From contig NZ_NOZR01000008.1 in assembly GCF_002250655.1 (NCBI RefSeq), positions 62,001 to 126,000 of the forward strand: a DNA stretch of 64,000 nt. Reading direction: 5' to 3'. Position 1 is the first letter of the stretch, and each line of letters starts with the position of its first letter. The translations under genes were made by a program, and so were the position numbers. This DNA comes from Mycolicibacterium sphagni. GTDB taxonomy: Bacteria > Actinomycetota > Actinomycetes > Mycobacteriales > Mycobacteriaceae. Below, piece by piece: positions 46,801-56,235 of this stretch. The notes under the pieces were generated by a model. The model made no database searches and had not been told where the DNA came from. It saw only the letters and a list, made by a program, of their open reading frames with translations.

Positions 46801-47281
46801 CTTTACTCAACCGCTGACACCGATCTCGCAGACTTCAGCCGACCGCATCATCGACAATGTGGTGCGCATCGTTGACGCCGAAGGACCGATGACGGGTTGG
46901 CGCATCCACCAGGTGTATATGAAGTGCGCGCCAGGCCGAGAATCTTACGACGAGTTCTCACGCCTACTCAACCGTGCGATCTCGGCCGCTGAGCGACGCC
47001 AGCTGATCATCTCGGAGAATCCGTTCAACCAAACTGGTAACAAGCCAAGAACTTTCAGACTGTCTACTCAAGCTTCCACCGCCGCACGCGAACTTGGGCC
47101 CCGAACGCTCGATATCGTTCCACCCCACGAGGTAGTGCAATACTGCCGTAAGGCTTCCGGGGGACGAGGATCGATCTCTGATGGCGAACTGATCAAGAAC
47201 GTGGGCAATTTGCTCGGCAATACGCAATCGGCCACCGACCTTCGGAAGGCTGTCATGGCCGCGAAGCGGCTCGGTATTTGA
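43862..47281 (+). CDS. SNF2-family ATPase with HhH and C-terminal winged-helix-like segment
   Basis: A 1139-residue SWI2/SNF2 ATPase, divergent from the helicase operon with 125 bases between starts. The N-terminal 430 residues include a helix-hairpin-helix (NRLERLDGIGETSAKRIRAAA) preceded by a charged helical region. The ATPase core has GDEMGLGKTVEAIAVL (Walker A), CVVVDEAHYIKNPDA (DEAH), LLTGTPLENRLDEF, and motifs V/VI in AGGVGLNIQAASVVV and RAHRMGQ. A proline-rich linker (about 880-980) leads to MTGWRIHQVYMKCAPGRESYD, similar to a winged helix. I start at ATG 43862; TTG 43841 is possible. It is not one of the three classic components, so it may be an accessory or second defence gene. Confidence 0.85.
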   Translation: MSAHEQPSTSEIGDEVRGWVDAARAVLAARAQVIDAANKASTGLRGRLVQARRDNRVRWHFLPLHTSDLEPLRAVAAKATLPQVPPDIQRELDRLTTEVGQATDDLRKVTGFGRLLLFGATREKANQAAQFLTDYRRWFLTSRLQDEIARATPRDDPRVRTLGIPDALADWVGFAHDLPDRGANAALAAATSFAKLPSAVTIIQKAAADEAKLRKAAFDGGNTVRNKETDRMLAEMSVERLREASRDKIRVGALTGNGISNVHAVLLSENRLERLDGIGETSAKRIRAAARTLRQNTFDEMPMRIDINSRTPEYTEFLRRLRAWDAGRRALPSPAVVELVDTLAPVAAVIDKAVTHAIVMPTSSAKVEEFRDAVDAVAQSAWSISNAHSSAVSGDPWDDFLTRPADYFALLAELGFITEDDEKTHGDLPTEIIQAVREFELKADHLTASLRGYQSFAARFALVQRKVIIGDEMGLGKTVEAIAVLTHLRAKGDHNFLVICPAAVVTNWVREITAKSKLPAHRLHGPDRQWAAKNWARNGGIAVTTFETLPWLTANVAVPTLGCVVVDEAHYIKNPDARRTQRTAQVLDSCERAVLLTGTPLENRLDEFRNLVSYLRPDLALDADEFSPRKFRRQVAPAYLRRNQEDVLTELPQLVEVDEWVTMSSEDASAYSGAVADRNFMSMRQACMRQGIKSAKMQRLVEIVEEAEANGRRVVVFSHFLDVLRDVAQHMPGRVFGPLTGSVAASQRQVMVDDFSAAKKGAVLVAQIIAGGVGLNIQAASVVVICEPQLKPTTEWQAIARAHRMGQLESVQVHRLLSDEGVDQRVREILARKQELFESFARESETAASAPEAYDVTEAELARDIIAAERERIFGQGTSAEPTQKPVNATGGVPEAPEPPSRDPRPPVQTPAAMDPVAVQPATSIEPTSQSYPATGRPSPSRFTEQPRSVAVRQQKPSVAPGATPKTASPGVADLKPYKAFTQPLTPISQTSADRIIDNVVRIVDAEGPMTGWRIHQVYMKCAPGRESYDEFSRLLNRAISAAERRQLIISENPFNQTGNKPRTFRLSTQASTAARELGPRTLDIVPPHEVVQYCRKASGGRGSISDGELIKNVGNLLGNTQSATDLRKAVMAAKRLGI

Positions 47282-47560
47282 GCGGGTGCAACCCAAATCT
47301 CGCTTCCCCGAAGGACATCGGCATATGGATCGGTCGCTGCAGAAGCAGCAAGTTCGAAGGTGTTTGCCCGCATGCTTCACAATCCATGCGGGAAGACTGC
47401 GCTTGACGCCACGTCGGATCGCCTTACGCGTTCAGATCTTGGCGTTTCGGTCTCTGGCGAAGGGCGGGCCCCTGTTGTCGTACGGGCCCGCTATCGTAAC
47501 GGCGGATTCACGCTGCGCGTAGGAAAATAACGCGATCAGCTTCAGGGTAAGGAGAACAAG

Positions 47561-48436
47561 ATGGCCGAAAAAGTAAGCGACGTCAACGTTTACGTAAATG
47601 AAAAGGCGCTGTCGATTCTTGGATGGGAAGTCCAGGACTTCCGCGCCCGAGTCACCAGTGCCTGCTACGACGACGGTGACTGCTTCCACAAGATGGCCAT
47701 TTCCGGAGTGTTTCGGTTCAACGACGACGATTGGACAGATTGCTTCGGGCACCGCGAGTATCCGCCTAGTCCGGTGATGATGCTGCGCTCACCGGCACTC
47801 TCAGCGTGGCCAGCCATTACCGCGCTGCACATGGAGAAGCCGACGCGTGGACGCACATCGCGAGTGGCTGCCAACGAGTTCTTTCTGAATAGCTATCAGG
47901 CAATCGACCATTCGGACCTCCGGATCGAGCTGACGGGATTCGACTCGATCCAGGCAAGCGGCTATGGATCCGAAATACCACTCGATGTACAACCGCTTCC
48001 AATCGAGATCCTGGACGAGTCAACGCAATCCAGCGTGCGGCTTCAGATTGAAGCGATCGACGCGTTCACACACAGGGCTGAGAACGAGGACCCGGCGAAG
48101 CGCTTAGGGCAAATCCGGCTCTCTGGTTGTGTTGAATTCGGCACGCCGGAAGACCTTCTGGCGGACTGGGTATCGACATGGCAACGCCCTATTGGGAAGA
48201 CGCCCACGGTTGCCGACAAGGCACCATTTGCGCGACCCGCGCCGAGGTTCAGTTTCGAGATCCTCGACGAAACCGACTTCCTTCTTGAGCAGATCCGTGG
48301 CGATGTGTCGATCGATGTTCCCGTAGATAAGAACGGTCGCACTCCGTCCCGTGTGCCTCGGTGGCTCATTGACCTGTCGTTCGATCTCGGCGACTACTCC
48401 GCAAGTCCGAACCGCGTCATCGCGCGAATCCGATGA
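47561..48436 (+). CDS. Hypothetical protein, island cargo (291 residues)
   Basis: Starts at ATG 47561 with AAGGAG eight bases upstream, a strong ribosome site. The sequence is mostly beta-rich and acidic (VSDVNVYVNEKALSILGWEVQDF; LRIELTGFDSI; FSFEILDETDFLLEQIRGDVSIDV). It has no signal, membrane segment or recognised motif. It lies 279 bases downstream of the SNF2 ATPase gene in the same direction, so it may be read from the same or its own promoter. Function unknown. Confidence 0.6.
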   Translation: MAEKVSDVNVYVNEKALSILGWEVQDFRARVTSACYDDGDCFHKMAISGVFRFNDDDWTDCFGHREYPPSPVMMLRSPALSAWPAITALHMEKPTRGRTSRVAANEFFLNSYQAIDHSDLRIELTGFDSIQASGYGSEIPLDVQPLPIEILDESTQSSVRLQIEAIDAFTHRAENEDPAKRLGQIRLSGCVEFGTPEDLLADWVSTWQRPIGKTPTVADKAPFARPAPRFSFEILDETDFLLEQIRGDVSIDVPVDKNGRTPSRVPRWLIDLSFDLGDYSASPNRVIARIR

Positions 48437-48535
48437 CCGGCAACAGCGATAGGTTTGCGCTCATGGAGCATGGCGGTGCTGCCTTCGTGGTAGCTCCAAA
48501 CTCGTCCCCCAACTGGCAATGCGGAGTGCAGGATT

Positions 48536-49423
48536 TCAGCAAGCGACAGTCGGCCGCACGGTGAATAGTGCGCCACTCAATTCTGGCCACTGTCCCTTCG
48601 AATCCTTCGTGATATTCACTTCGCCGACGATGCAACGCTCATCGTCCGGACTGATCTGGACGTAATGGCCGTTCGTCCTAATCGCTGGGGTCGAGAAGAT
48701 CGGACTGGCCGAGTGGTCCAGCGCGAGACGGAGGTTCTTCTCCGTGACGCTCGGTAATTTGCGAGCCAGCGTCGCGACAAGATCATCCGAACAGCGATCG
48801 TCATGGAAGGCCGCGATCGTGCCGTCCACCACCTTCTCGCTGTACCGAATCGCATCGCGGGGACCGCGATTCGTGGCGTGCACCGTCAGACGAATCCCGA
48901 AGGCCATGTGGGGCGCAAGGGGGCGTTCCGCGGTGGAGACCAAGCCGGAAGCGATGGCCTCGCGAAGGGCGAACCAGACTGGTCGAGCCGAGCCGTCGTC
49001 TGGCAGCCGGCGTGGGATGCGGTCCCAGCTTGCGATCGTCTGGTCGGGTTGCCATCTGGTCCAAAACCCGCCTACCTCATACCGGTAATAGTGGAGGTGG
49101 CCGCCGACCAGCTCGATGGGAACCGGTGGCTTGGGCGGACACGATGTGCCGCGCTCGAACCGCAGCATGCTGACACCGCGCGGCATCGACTCGAGCGAGT
49201 TCGTAAACAGGCTGTTCTCGGGGTCGCCGCCGCCGGGATCAGTGGTGTCGTAGAAACCGGCCAATGGCACGCCGGGCGGAATGGTCAAGCGCGACAATGC
49301 CTGTTGAAGGTCGGATTTCAGTTCCTTCTGCCAAAGCTGACGCTCCATTCCCTCGAACTGGATGCGGTATCCGGACCAGACCTCGACCACAGTGCCGGTC
49401 GACTGAACGAAGAACGGGTTCAT
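48536..49423 (-). CDS. Hypothetical protein, island cargo (295 residues)
   Basis: A 295-residue protein with many Trp and Arg residues. Segments such as YYRYEVGGFWTRWQPDQTIASWDRIPRRLPDD, FALREAIASGLV, LAPHMAFGIRLTVHATNRGPRDAIRYSEKVVDGTIAAFH look like a conserved soluble fold, but I do not recognise a family; it does not carry Argonaute or nuclease motifs that I can see. It follows the zinc-ribbon-tailed gene by seven bases in one operon. It may be a partner of that protein. Confidence 0.55.
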   Translation of the reverse strand: MNPFFVQSTGTVVEVWSGYRIQFEGMERQLWQKELKSDLQQALSRLTIPPGVPLAGFYDTTDPGGGDPENSLFTNSLESMPRGVSMLRFERGTSCPPKPPVPIELVGGHLHYYRYEVGGFWTRWQPDQTIASWDRIPRRLPDDGSARPVWFALREAIASGLVSTAERPLAPHMAFGIRLTVHATNRGPRDAIRYSEKVVDGTIAAFHDDRCSDDLVATLARKLPSVTEKNLRLALDHSASPIFSTPAIRTNGHYVQISPDDERCIVGEVNITKDSKGQWPELSGALFTVRPTVAC

Positions 49424-49430
49424 GCGCGTG

Positions 49431-49850
49431 TCAATCGCAACTACTGCAGGATCCGGTCAGCGATAACTGCATCCCGCAGCTGCAGAAGCCCGCCTCACGC
49501 CGTACATTGTCTGAGCGCTCGCCACCGGCACGCACCTGATTCGTCGGATGCTCCACGTACCACGTGCCCCTTCGGGAACTCGGCCGACAGACGGCGCCGT
49601 GGCCGGCGGCTTGAAGGCCTTCGTCCGCGGAGGTGAACCCGCTCGTGTACCCGTAGTAGATGTGCAAGTCGGGCAGGCCATCGCGGCGCTTCGCCATCAC
49701 ATGCGGCTTGCCGGAACTGTCCACGGCGCGGAACTCCGTGATGCCGATGGCGGTAGTGAGCCGCCGGATCAGCTCGTGGTTCTCCACGGGGATCCGCGCC
49801 TTCGCCAACGCCGCGAGTAGAGAATCCGAGGGGTTCGCTGGTTCTGTCAT
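49431..49850 (-). CDS. Hypothetical protein with C-terminal zinc-ribbon-like Cys motif
   Basis: A 139-residue protein starting MTEPANPSDSL. The middle reads LIRRLTTAIGITEFRAVDSSGKPHVMAKRRDGLPDLHIYYGY, possibly a small DNA- or RNA-binding fold. The tail FCSCGMQLSLTGSCSSCD has Cys-X-Cys and Cys-X2-Cys, consistent with a zinc ribbon. Longer reading to 50090 has no SD and looks unlikely. First gene of a two-gene minus-strand operon. Confidence 0.5.
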   Translation of the reverse strand: MTEPANPSDSLLAALAKARIPVENHELIRRLTTAIGITEFRAVDSSGKPHVMAKRRDGLPDLHIYYGYTSGFTSADEGLQAAGHGAVCRPSSRRGTWYVEHPTNQVRAGGERSDNVRREAGFCSCGMQLSLTGSCSSCD

Positions 49851-50407
49851 CGCTACGGAGGATAAGCGAAAGGTACGACACCGCGGTCGAGGTTCCCTGC
49901 CATGCTGTGGCCCACTGGGAATGCGCTGTTGATTGCAGGCTGGCGTCATCTGCTGCGCTGCGGCCGCCATTGTGTAGTAGCAGGGAAGCCTGGGCGGGCT
50001 GCCTTTACGGGTGCTCTGACGACGAACCGGGCCGGGACGAAAGCTCGGATCATGGGCTCCTCGATCGTAGGCTTCGTTACGGACCACCAAATGGGCCGCT
50101 ACTGCTTGCTTCTGGATCCAAGACCTTGAGCTTTCGGCGTCGGCCGGGGTGGGTCAAGAATGGCTAACAAACCTGCGCCAGAGCGACCGGGTAAATGCAA
50201 TCTGTGGTGGGGCAAGTTTTAGAAAAATGGGCTAGGACCGTGTCCAGTCATCAAATGATAGCAATCGCGTTGCCCGCGAGGGTATTTCAGCGCCACCTGA
50301 TCTCTAGTGTGGCTGCGCAGGCCCTCGATTTCAGCATCCGGTGTGCAGGCCGCCGTGCGGCAAATCGAGCGCGTGAGCACGCCGGATAGCAGGCTTCAAT
50401 TCCCAAA
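49851..50407. other. Gene-poor stretch inside the island
   Basis: No convincing gene on either strand over about 560 bases. It lies between the zinc-ribbon gene and the RepA-like operon's terminator and has a more AT-rich part at 50205-50280. It could contain a replication origin, promoter or decayed cargo; nothing is identifiable. Confidence 0.4.
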
Positions 50408-50457
50408 CGAAGAAAGCACGCCCGACTCTGGCCGAGTCATGGCGTGCGCTCTTCGTG
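50408..50457 (-). terminator. Long hairpin terminator after the RepA-like gene
   Basis: Arms pair as CGAAG, GCACGCC and GACTC on one side against GAGTC, GGCGTGC and CTTCG on the other, with small bulges and a short loop. It is nine bases beyond the stop of the minus-strand ATPase gene; T-rich sequence follows on that strand. Confidence 0.75.
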
Positions 50458-50465
50458 GGACGAGG

Positions 50466-51632
50466 CTATGCGGCGGCTGCGTTGCCGGACTGGGCGTTGA
50501 CTCCCTCATCCGTTAGAAACCAGTTCCACCCGCCGTCGGTGCCAGTCTTCCGGGTACCTACGAGGTTGCGCATCGCATTGCGCGCCTTGCTGAGGTCGTT
50601 CTCCTTGAAGCCTTCGATGGCCCCCTGGGTGAGAAGGTCGCGGCTCGCAACTTCCCCATGGGCGTCGCCGTACGCTTGCACGTACGTCAAGATGAACTCT
50701 TGAGCGGGAGTGAGCTTTTCAGCCCGTCCCTTCCCCTTCTCGCCACTGTTCGCCGTCGCCAAGATTTCGGCGAGCGACCGGTCAGATACACCGAGAACGA
50801 CGAGGCGACCGGTGTGGGCATCACCGTGTGGGGTCCCGACCGTCGCGGATTCGATGCGGTATCGGATTGAAGGCAGGTCAGACCGCCCGAGCGAGTTCTT
50901 CGACTGCGTCATCACGCATCCACCATCGAGCGACTCTGGGTCCCGACCGAACCCGAAGATCGCGCGCGGGACGTTCTTGAACGCTCCCGAACCGGTGATA
51001 CGCGCGCTGATGTCGGAACCGGACCCCTTGTTCCAGTGCGCGATGCCCAAGATCACTGCCTTCGTGCGATCGGCGATCTTTGCCAGCGGGTCAAGCGCCT
51101 CACGAACTTCACGCTCACGGTGCGTGTCGATGCGATCACTCACCAGCGACATGAGCGGATCGAGAACGACCAGTGCAACATCGTGGTCGCTGATAGCGGC
51201 TTCGAACAAATCGTTGTCGTGCGGCAGGGACAGCGTGGCAGCGAGATCCTCGTCAGAGACCACCTCGAATCGTCCGATGCGCGCGAGGTCAGCACCGGCG
51301 GCCATCAGGCGCGGAACGAGAGTATGCGCCCACGAGTCCTCCACGGCCGCATAGAGAACCGTGCGTGGAGTTCCGAACCACGCGCCGTGCAGGCGACCGG
51401 TCGAGACGAGAGCCGCGATGGTGATGCCGAAGGAGGATTTGCCGACACCCTCCGGTCCGGCCGCGATGGCGATCGTCCCAGCAGCGATCCGCCCTGAAGA
51501 TTCCGAAGATTCCGGACCGATGCCATCGGAATCTTCGGAACCTTCGTACAGCGGCTCAAGGCTTCCCGACCAAGCCCAGGTGACCGGCTCGGGTGCAATC
51601 GAGTCGGCCCAGGTGATGTGCACGCGCTTCAC
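50466..51632 (-). CDS. RepA-like AAA/RecA-fold ATPase
   Basis: A 388-residue ATPase of the RepA/AAA_25 type used by plasmids, phages and satellites. Walker A is AAGPEGVGKSSFG, Walker B-like strand is VALVVLDPLMSL, followed by TKAVILGIAHWNKG and the FKNVPRAIFGFGRD segment. The C-terminal FILTYVQAYGDAHGEVASRDLL looks like a winged helix for DNA binding. I start at GTG 51632, three bases after the HTH gene stop; the longer reading overlaps that gene. It probably supports replication of the excised element. Confidence 0.82.
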   Translation of the reverse strand: MKRVHITWADSIAPEPVTWAWSGSLEPLYEGSEDSDGIGPESSESSGRIAAGTIAIAAGPEGVGKSSFGITIAALVSTGRLHGAWFGTPRTVLYAAVEDSWAHTLVPRLMAAGADLARIGRFEVVSDEDLAATLSLPHDNDLFEAAISDHDVALVVLDPLMSLVSDRIDTHREREVREALDPLAKIADRTKAVILGIAHWNKGSGSDISARITGSGAFKNVPRAIFGFGRDPESLDGGCVMTQSKNSLGRSDLPSIRYRIESATVGTPHGDAHTGRLVVLGVSDRSLAEILATANSGEKGKGRAEKLTPAQEFILTYVQAYGDAHGEVASRDLLTQGAIEGFKENDLSKARNAMRNLVGTRKTGTDGGWNWFLTDEGVNAQSGNAAAA

Positions 51633-51634
51633 GG

Positions 51635-51820
51635 CTATGCCACTCCCTGGCCGCGCCGGGAGTTGCGCTCCTGTTCCGCGACCCACGCAAGTACGTCAGC
51701 GCGGCGATAGCGGATGCGACCACCCAGCCGAAACGATGCCGGCCCGCAGCCCGACGAGCGGTAGTAGCGCAGCGTGCCGACGGGAATGCCCAGCTCCGCC
51801 GACACCTCCGTCGTGCTCAT
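51635..51820 (-). CDS. Excisionase-like MerR/HTH_17 protein
   Basis: A 61-residue DNA-binding protein: MSTTEVSAELGIPVGTLRYYRSSGCGPASFRLGGRIRYRRADVLAWVAEQ in pieces is the winged-helix excisionase (AlpA-like) fold. It precedes the RepA-like gene in the same operon and is divergent from the XRE regulator. Such small proteins act as recombination directionality factors or activators in integrative elements. A longer reading to 51865 lacks a good start. Confidence 0.82.
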   Translation of the reverse strand: MSTTEVSAELGIPVGTLRYYRSSGCGPASFRLGGRIRYRRADVLAWVAEQERNSRRGQGVA

Positions 51821-51867
51821 CAGTACAACCTCGGATGTTGTTGACACAGTTCTCCTTAACCTCATAG

Positions 51868-51950
51868 CGCTTGACCTTCAAGCGTCTAGACGCCAAGGCT
51901 ACCACTGTATTCCTGCGTCGCTTGAATCCAAAGCGCTCTGCGCATACACT
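51868..51950. promoter_or_regulatory. Divergent control region with two 17-bp operators and a promoter
   Basis: Two palindromes CGCTT-N7-AAGCG lie at 51868-51884 (CGCTTGACCTTCAAGCG) and 51919-51935. The second overlaps the -35 TTGAAT (51922-51927), which is 17 bases from the -10 TACACT (51945-51950). The XRE start at GTG 51958 is seven bases beyond, which suggests a leaderless mRNA. The pattern suggests the XRE protein represses itself and the xis-rep operon. Confidence 0.65.
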
Positions 51951-51957
51951 GTGCTAT

Positions 51958-52516
51958 GTGACCGCTCCCGATCCGTCCGTCCTCGCGGCAGTTGAGAACC
52001 AGCAATACGCCCGTGAGCTGCGCGAAAAGCTACCGCCCGAGGCCGCCGACCTATCGATCAACAACCTTGCACGGCGGCGCACGGCGCACGAGTCGTGGGA
52101 AAAGAGATTCGGCGAGGTCGTTCGCGGCTGGCGGTTGGACCGCAACTGGTCGCAAGAAGATGTAGTCGAGAAGCTCCGCTACGAGGGGTTCGAGATGCAC
52201 CAGACGACCGTTGCCAAAATCGAGCGCGGGACGCGACCGCTGCGCGTCGCGGAGGCGACTGCGCTCGCAGAGGTCTTCGGCATGCCGGTCATGGCTGTCT
52301 TCGAGTTGTCGCTGCCCGGCGACGCACCGTGGTGGGCACCCGAAGGTCAATCGGAAACAGTTCGAAGGCGGCAGGAAATCTTGGACAAGGCTCGCCAAGA
52401 ATCCGACGATGCCCGAGACAGGCTGTACTCCTCGGCGCAGGACTACGCCTACTGGCTGGGACAAGTAGAGAAGGTCGTTCTGTCAATGAATGAAGAAGGC
52501 GCAGAAGAGGTTCGCG

Positions 52517-52533
<17 letters not shown>
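51958..52533 (+). CDS. XRE-family transcriptional regulator
   Basis: A 191-residue regulator. The helix-turn-helix is about residues 40-100: FGEVVRGWRLDRNWSQEDVVEKLRYEGFEMHQTTVAKIERGTRPLR in pieces, with ATALAEVFGMPV. The C-terminal third is a coiled coil (RRRQEILDKARQESDDARDRLY). I start at GTG 51958, which fits a leaderless transcript; an ATG upstream at 51871 lies inside the first operator. Its last 17 bases overlap the integrase. Probably the element's master regulator. Confidence 0.82.
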
Positions 52534-53821
<1,288 letters not shown>

Positions 53822-53983
53822 AGCCACGACAGCGTATCGCACGTGACCCGTGAGAAGCCAAACGGCCTATCAGCCCAGGTGATCATCAAGTTCGCGCCGT
53901 GTCGGGGGATGGATCTGGGATGTCGGTGGCGTTATGCACACTGACGGCGAGACAGATACGCCGAGCAGTGAAAGGTGGAGCGG

Positions 53984-54154
53984 ATGATGACCGCTTTGGG
54001 AGCCGTGGTGTACGGGGGATTCTTCCTGCTCGCAGCGCTTTGGCTGGTCGTGACCGGAGACTACGACGCGGTCGACGAGCCCGACCAGACCCAGCCGCAG
54101 GACCGTTCGAATTCGGCCAGCGCGCCGGCATACACGCTCGGGTCGAGGTTGTGA
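53984..54154 (+). CDS. Small single-pass membrane protein (putative)
   Basis: An ATG reading of 56 residues with SD AGGTGGAG. It has one hydrophobic helix ([19 protein letters not shown]) and an acidic, Gln-rich tail. Its last 94 bases overlap the 3' end of cds1 on the other strand. A second ATG is one codon in. Coding is plausible from the SD and helix but not certain. Confidence 0.4.
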   Translation: MMTALGAVVYGGFFLLAALWLVVTGDYDAVDEPDQTQPQDRSNSASAPAYTLGSRL

Positions 54155-55179
54155 GCCGCTAACCAGTCGGCGTCGTAGTACGTGTCGGCGTAGCGGTCGC
54201 CGCTGTCGGCGATCAGGGTGACCACCGAGCCGCCCACGCCGGCCGCCACCATCTCGGCCAGCACGCCGAACGCACCCCAGACGTTGGTGCCCGTCGACGG
54301 GCCGACCCGGCGTCCCAGTACCCGTGAGACGTGATGCGCCGCGGCGATCGACGCCGAATCGGGCACGCTGACCATCCGGTCGACGATTTCGGGCAGGAAC
54401 GACGGCTCTACCCGGGGGCGGCCGATGCCTTCGATCCGTGACGGTATCTCGGTGACGACGGGGCGGCCTTCGGCGTACGAAGGGAAGAATGCCGAGTTCT
54501 CCGGGTCGACCACACACAACTTGGTCTGGTGGCGCCGGTAGCGGATGTAGCGCCCCATCGTGGCGCTCGTGCCACCGGTGCCCGCCCCCACCACGATCCA
54601 GCTCGGGATCGGATGGCGTTCGGCGCTCATCTGCTCGTAGATCGACTCGGCGATGTTGTTGTTGCCCCGCCAGTCAGTGGCGCGCTCGGCGTTGGTGAAC
54701 TGGTCCAGGTAGTGGCCGCCGGTTTCGTCGGCGATCCGCTGGGCTTCGGTATAGACGTCGCCGGGTTGGCCGACGAAGTGGCAGCGTCCGCCCTGCGCCT
54801 CGATCAGCTTGATCTTCGAGGCACTGGTGGAGGCGGTCATCACTGCGATGAACGGCAAGCCGAGCAGCGCTGCGAAATACGCCTCCGACACCGCCGTCGA
54901 CCCCGAGGACGCCTCGACGACGGTGGTGCGCTCGTCGATCCGGCCGTTGCAGAGCCCATAGAGAAACAGTGAGCGCGCCAGCCGATGCTTGAGGCTGCCG
55001 GTGATGTGCGTGGATTCGTCCTTGAGGTACAGCGCGATGTCCGCGCCGCCACCCCATGACATCGGCAGCGGGTAACGCAACAGATGCGTGTCGGCGCTGC
55101 GACGGCTGTCCGCTTCGATCAGTCGAATGGCGTTGTCTACCCAGCCGCGGGGCTGGGGGTGGGCGGCGACGGTGGTCAT
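54061..55179 (-). CDS. cds1: L-cysteine desulfhydrase Cds1 (PLP-dependent, cysteine-synthase fold)
   Basis: Releases H2S, pyruvate and ammonia from cysteine. The PLP lysine is in [11 protein letters not shown] (K64), [18 protein letters not shown] is the substrate loop, and [18 protein letters not shown] binds the PLP phosphate. It is 372 residues. It resembles M. tuberculosis Rv3684 by context (next to the metallophosphoesterase and ponA2) and by sequence. Cytoplasmic. The gene lies 25 bases downstream of nothing; it is 25 bases from the phosphoesterase stop upstream, so the two may be co-transcribed. Confidence 0.85.
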   Translation of the reverse strand: MTTVAAHPQPRGWVDNAIRLIEADSRRSADTHLLRYPLPMSWGGGADIALYLKDESTHITGSLKHRLARSLFLYGLCNGRIDERTTVVEASSGSTAVSEAYFAALLGLPFIAVMTASTSASKIKLIEAQGGRCHFVGQPGDVYTEAQRIADETGGHYLDQFTNAERATDWRGNNNIAESIYEQMSAERHPIPSWIVVGAGTGGTSATMGRYIRYRRHQTKLCVVDPENSAFFPSYAEGRPVVTEIPSRIEGIGRPRVEPSFLPEIVDRMVSVPDSASIAAAHHVSRVLGRRVGPSTGTNVWGAFGVLAEMVAAGVGGSVVTLIADSGDRYADTYYDADWLAAHNLDPSVYAGALAEFERSCGWVWSGSSTAS

Positions 55180-55204
55180 CGCCGGTTGGGACAGCAGGCC
55201 GGGC

Positions 55205-56161
55205 TCACCGCATCGAGGCGGTCGGGCTGGAGCGCACCACGTTTCGGGTCTCGTCGTGCCCGCCGGTCGGCGAGGCCACCAGGGTCAGCAGGGTGGCCTC
55301 CGGGCGGCAGCAGAACCGGAACGGTGCGAACGGCCCGGTGCCGATGCCCGCCGACACGTGCAACGCGGTGTCAGCACCCCATCGGGAGGCGCCCTTGGCC
55401 CGGGACCGGTCCAGGTCGCAGTTGGTGACGATGGCTCCGTAGAACGGCAGGCATAGCTGCCCGCCGTGGGTGTGCCCCGCCATGATCAGTTGATAGCCGT
55501 CAGCGGCGAAGCGATCCAGCACCCGGGTATAGGGCGCATGGGTGACGCCGAGGGTGAGGTTGGCCGTCCGGTTGGCCGGGCCGGCGATGGTGTCGTAGCG
55601 GTCCCGACCCAGATGGGGGTCGTCGACGCCGGCGGCGGCGATCGTCAGGCCGGCAACCTCGAAGTCGCGCCGGTTGTGCGTCAGGTCCAGCCAGCCGCGT
55701 TCGGTGAACGCGGCTCGCAGGTCCTGCCACGGCAGCGGCTTGCCATGGACGCGACTGTCGCCGTCGTAGAGGTATTTGGCCGGGTTCTTCAGCTTCGGGG
55801 CGAAGTAGTCGTTGCTGCCGAAGACGAAGACGCCCGGCACCGAGAGCAGGTCACCGACCGCCTGCACCACCGCGGGCACCGCCTTGGGGTGCGACAGGTT
55901 GTCGCCGGTGTTGACCACCAGGTCGGGCTCCCAGCGGGCCAGGTCGCGCAGCCAGGCCTGCTTGTGCCGCTGCGTCGGGCGCATGTGGATATCGCTGAGG
56001 TGCAGCACGCGCAGCGGCGTGGAGCCCGGCGAGAGCACCGGCATGGTCACTTCGCGCACGACGAACGCGTTGCGCTCGATCACCGTGGCGTAGCCGAGCG
56101 CAAGCGCGGCCGAGCCGGCGGCCACGAGGGCGGACGACTTCACTGCGGACGGCACAGCCAT
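55205..56161 (-). CDS. Metallophosphoesterase, membrane-anchored (Rv3683-like)
   Basis: A 318-residue calcineurin-type phosphoesterase. Metal motifs are [28 protein letters not shown] and [11 protein letters not shown]. The N-terminal helix ([17 protein letters not shown]) probably anchors it. The active site binds two metals; substrate might be a phospholipid or nucleotide ester (YkuE-like). Downstream of ponA2 by 74 bases. Confidence 0.85.
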   Translation of the reverse strand: MAVPSAVKSSALVAAGSAALALGYATVIERNAFVVREVTMPVLSPGSTPLRVLHLSDIHMRPTQRHKQAWLRDLARWEPDLVVNTGDNLSHPKAVPAVVQAVGDLLSVPGVFVFGSNDYFAPKLKNPAKYLYDGDSRVHGKPLPWQDLRAAFTERGWLDLTHNRRDFEVAGLTIAAAGVDDPHLGRDRYDTIAGPANRTANLTLGVTHAPYTRVLDRFAADGYQLIMAGHTHGGQLCLPFYGAIVTNCDLDRSRAKGASRWGADTALHVSAGIGTGPFAPFRFCCRPEATLLTLVASPTGGHDETRNVVRSSPTASMR

Positions 56162-56235
56162 AGCGGCCAGAATACTGGTAGCCGCAAACCTTCATTGGGT
56201 CGAGCATGTTGCGAAATCCTGACAATGCGCCCGCG

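Noticed and set aside
48536..49423. Argonaute/PIWI-like protein
   Set aside because: I considered this because of the orphan's defence context, but no DEDX motif or PIWI strands can be read; it is left as hypothetical.
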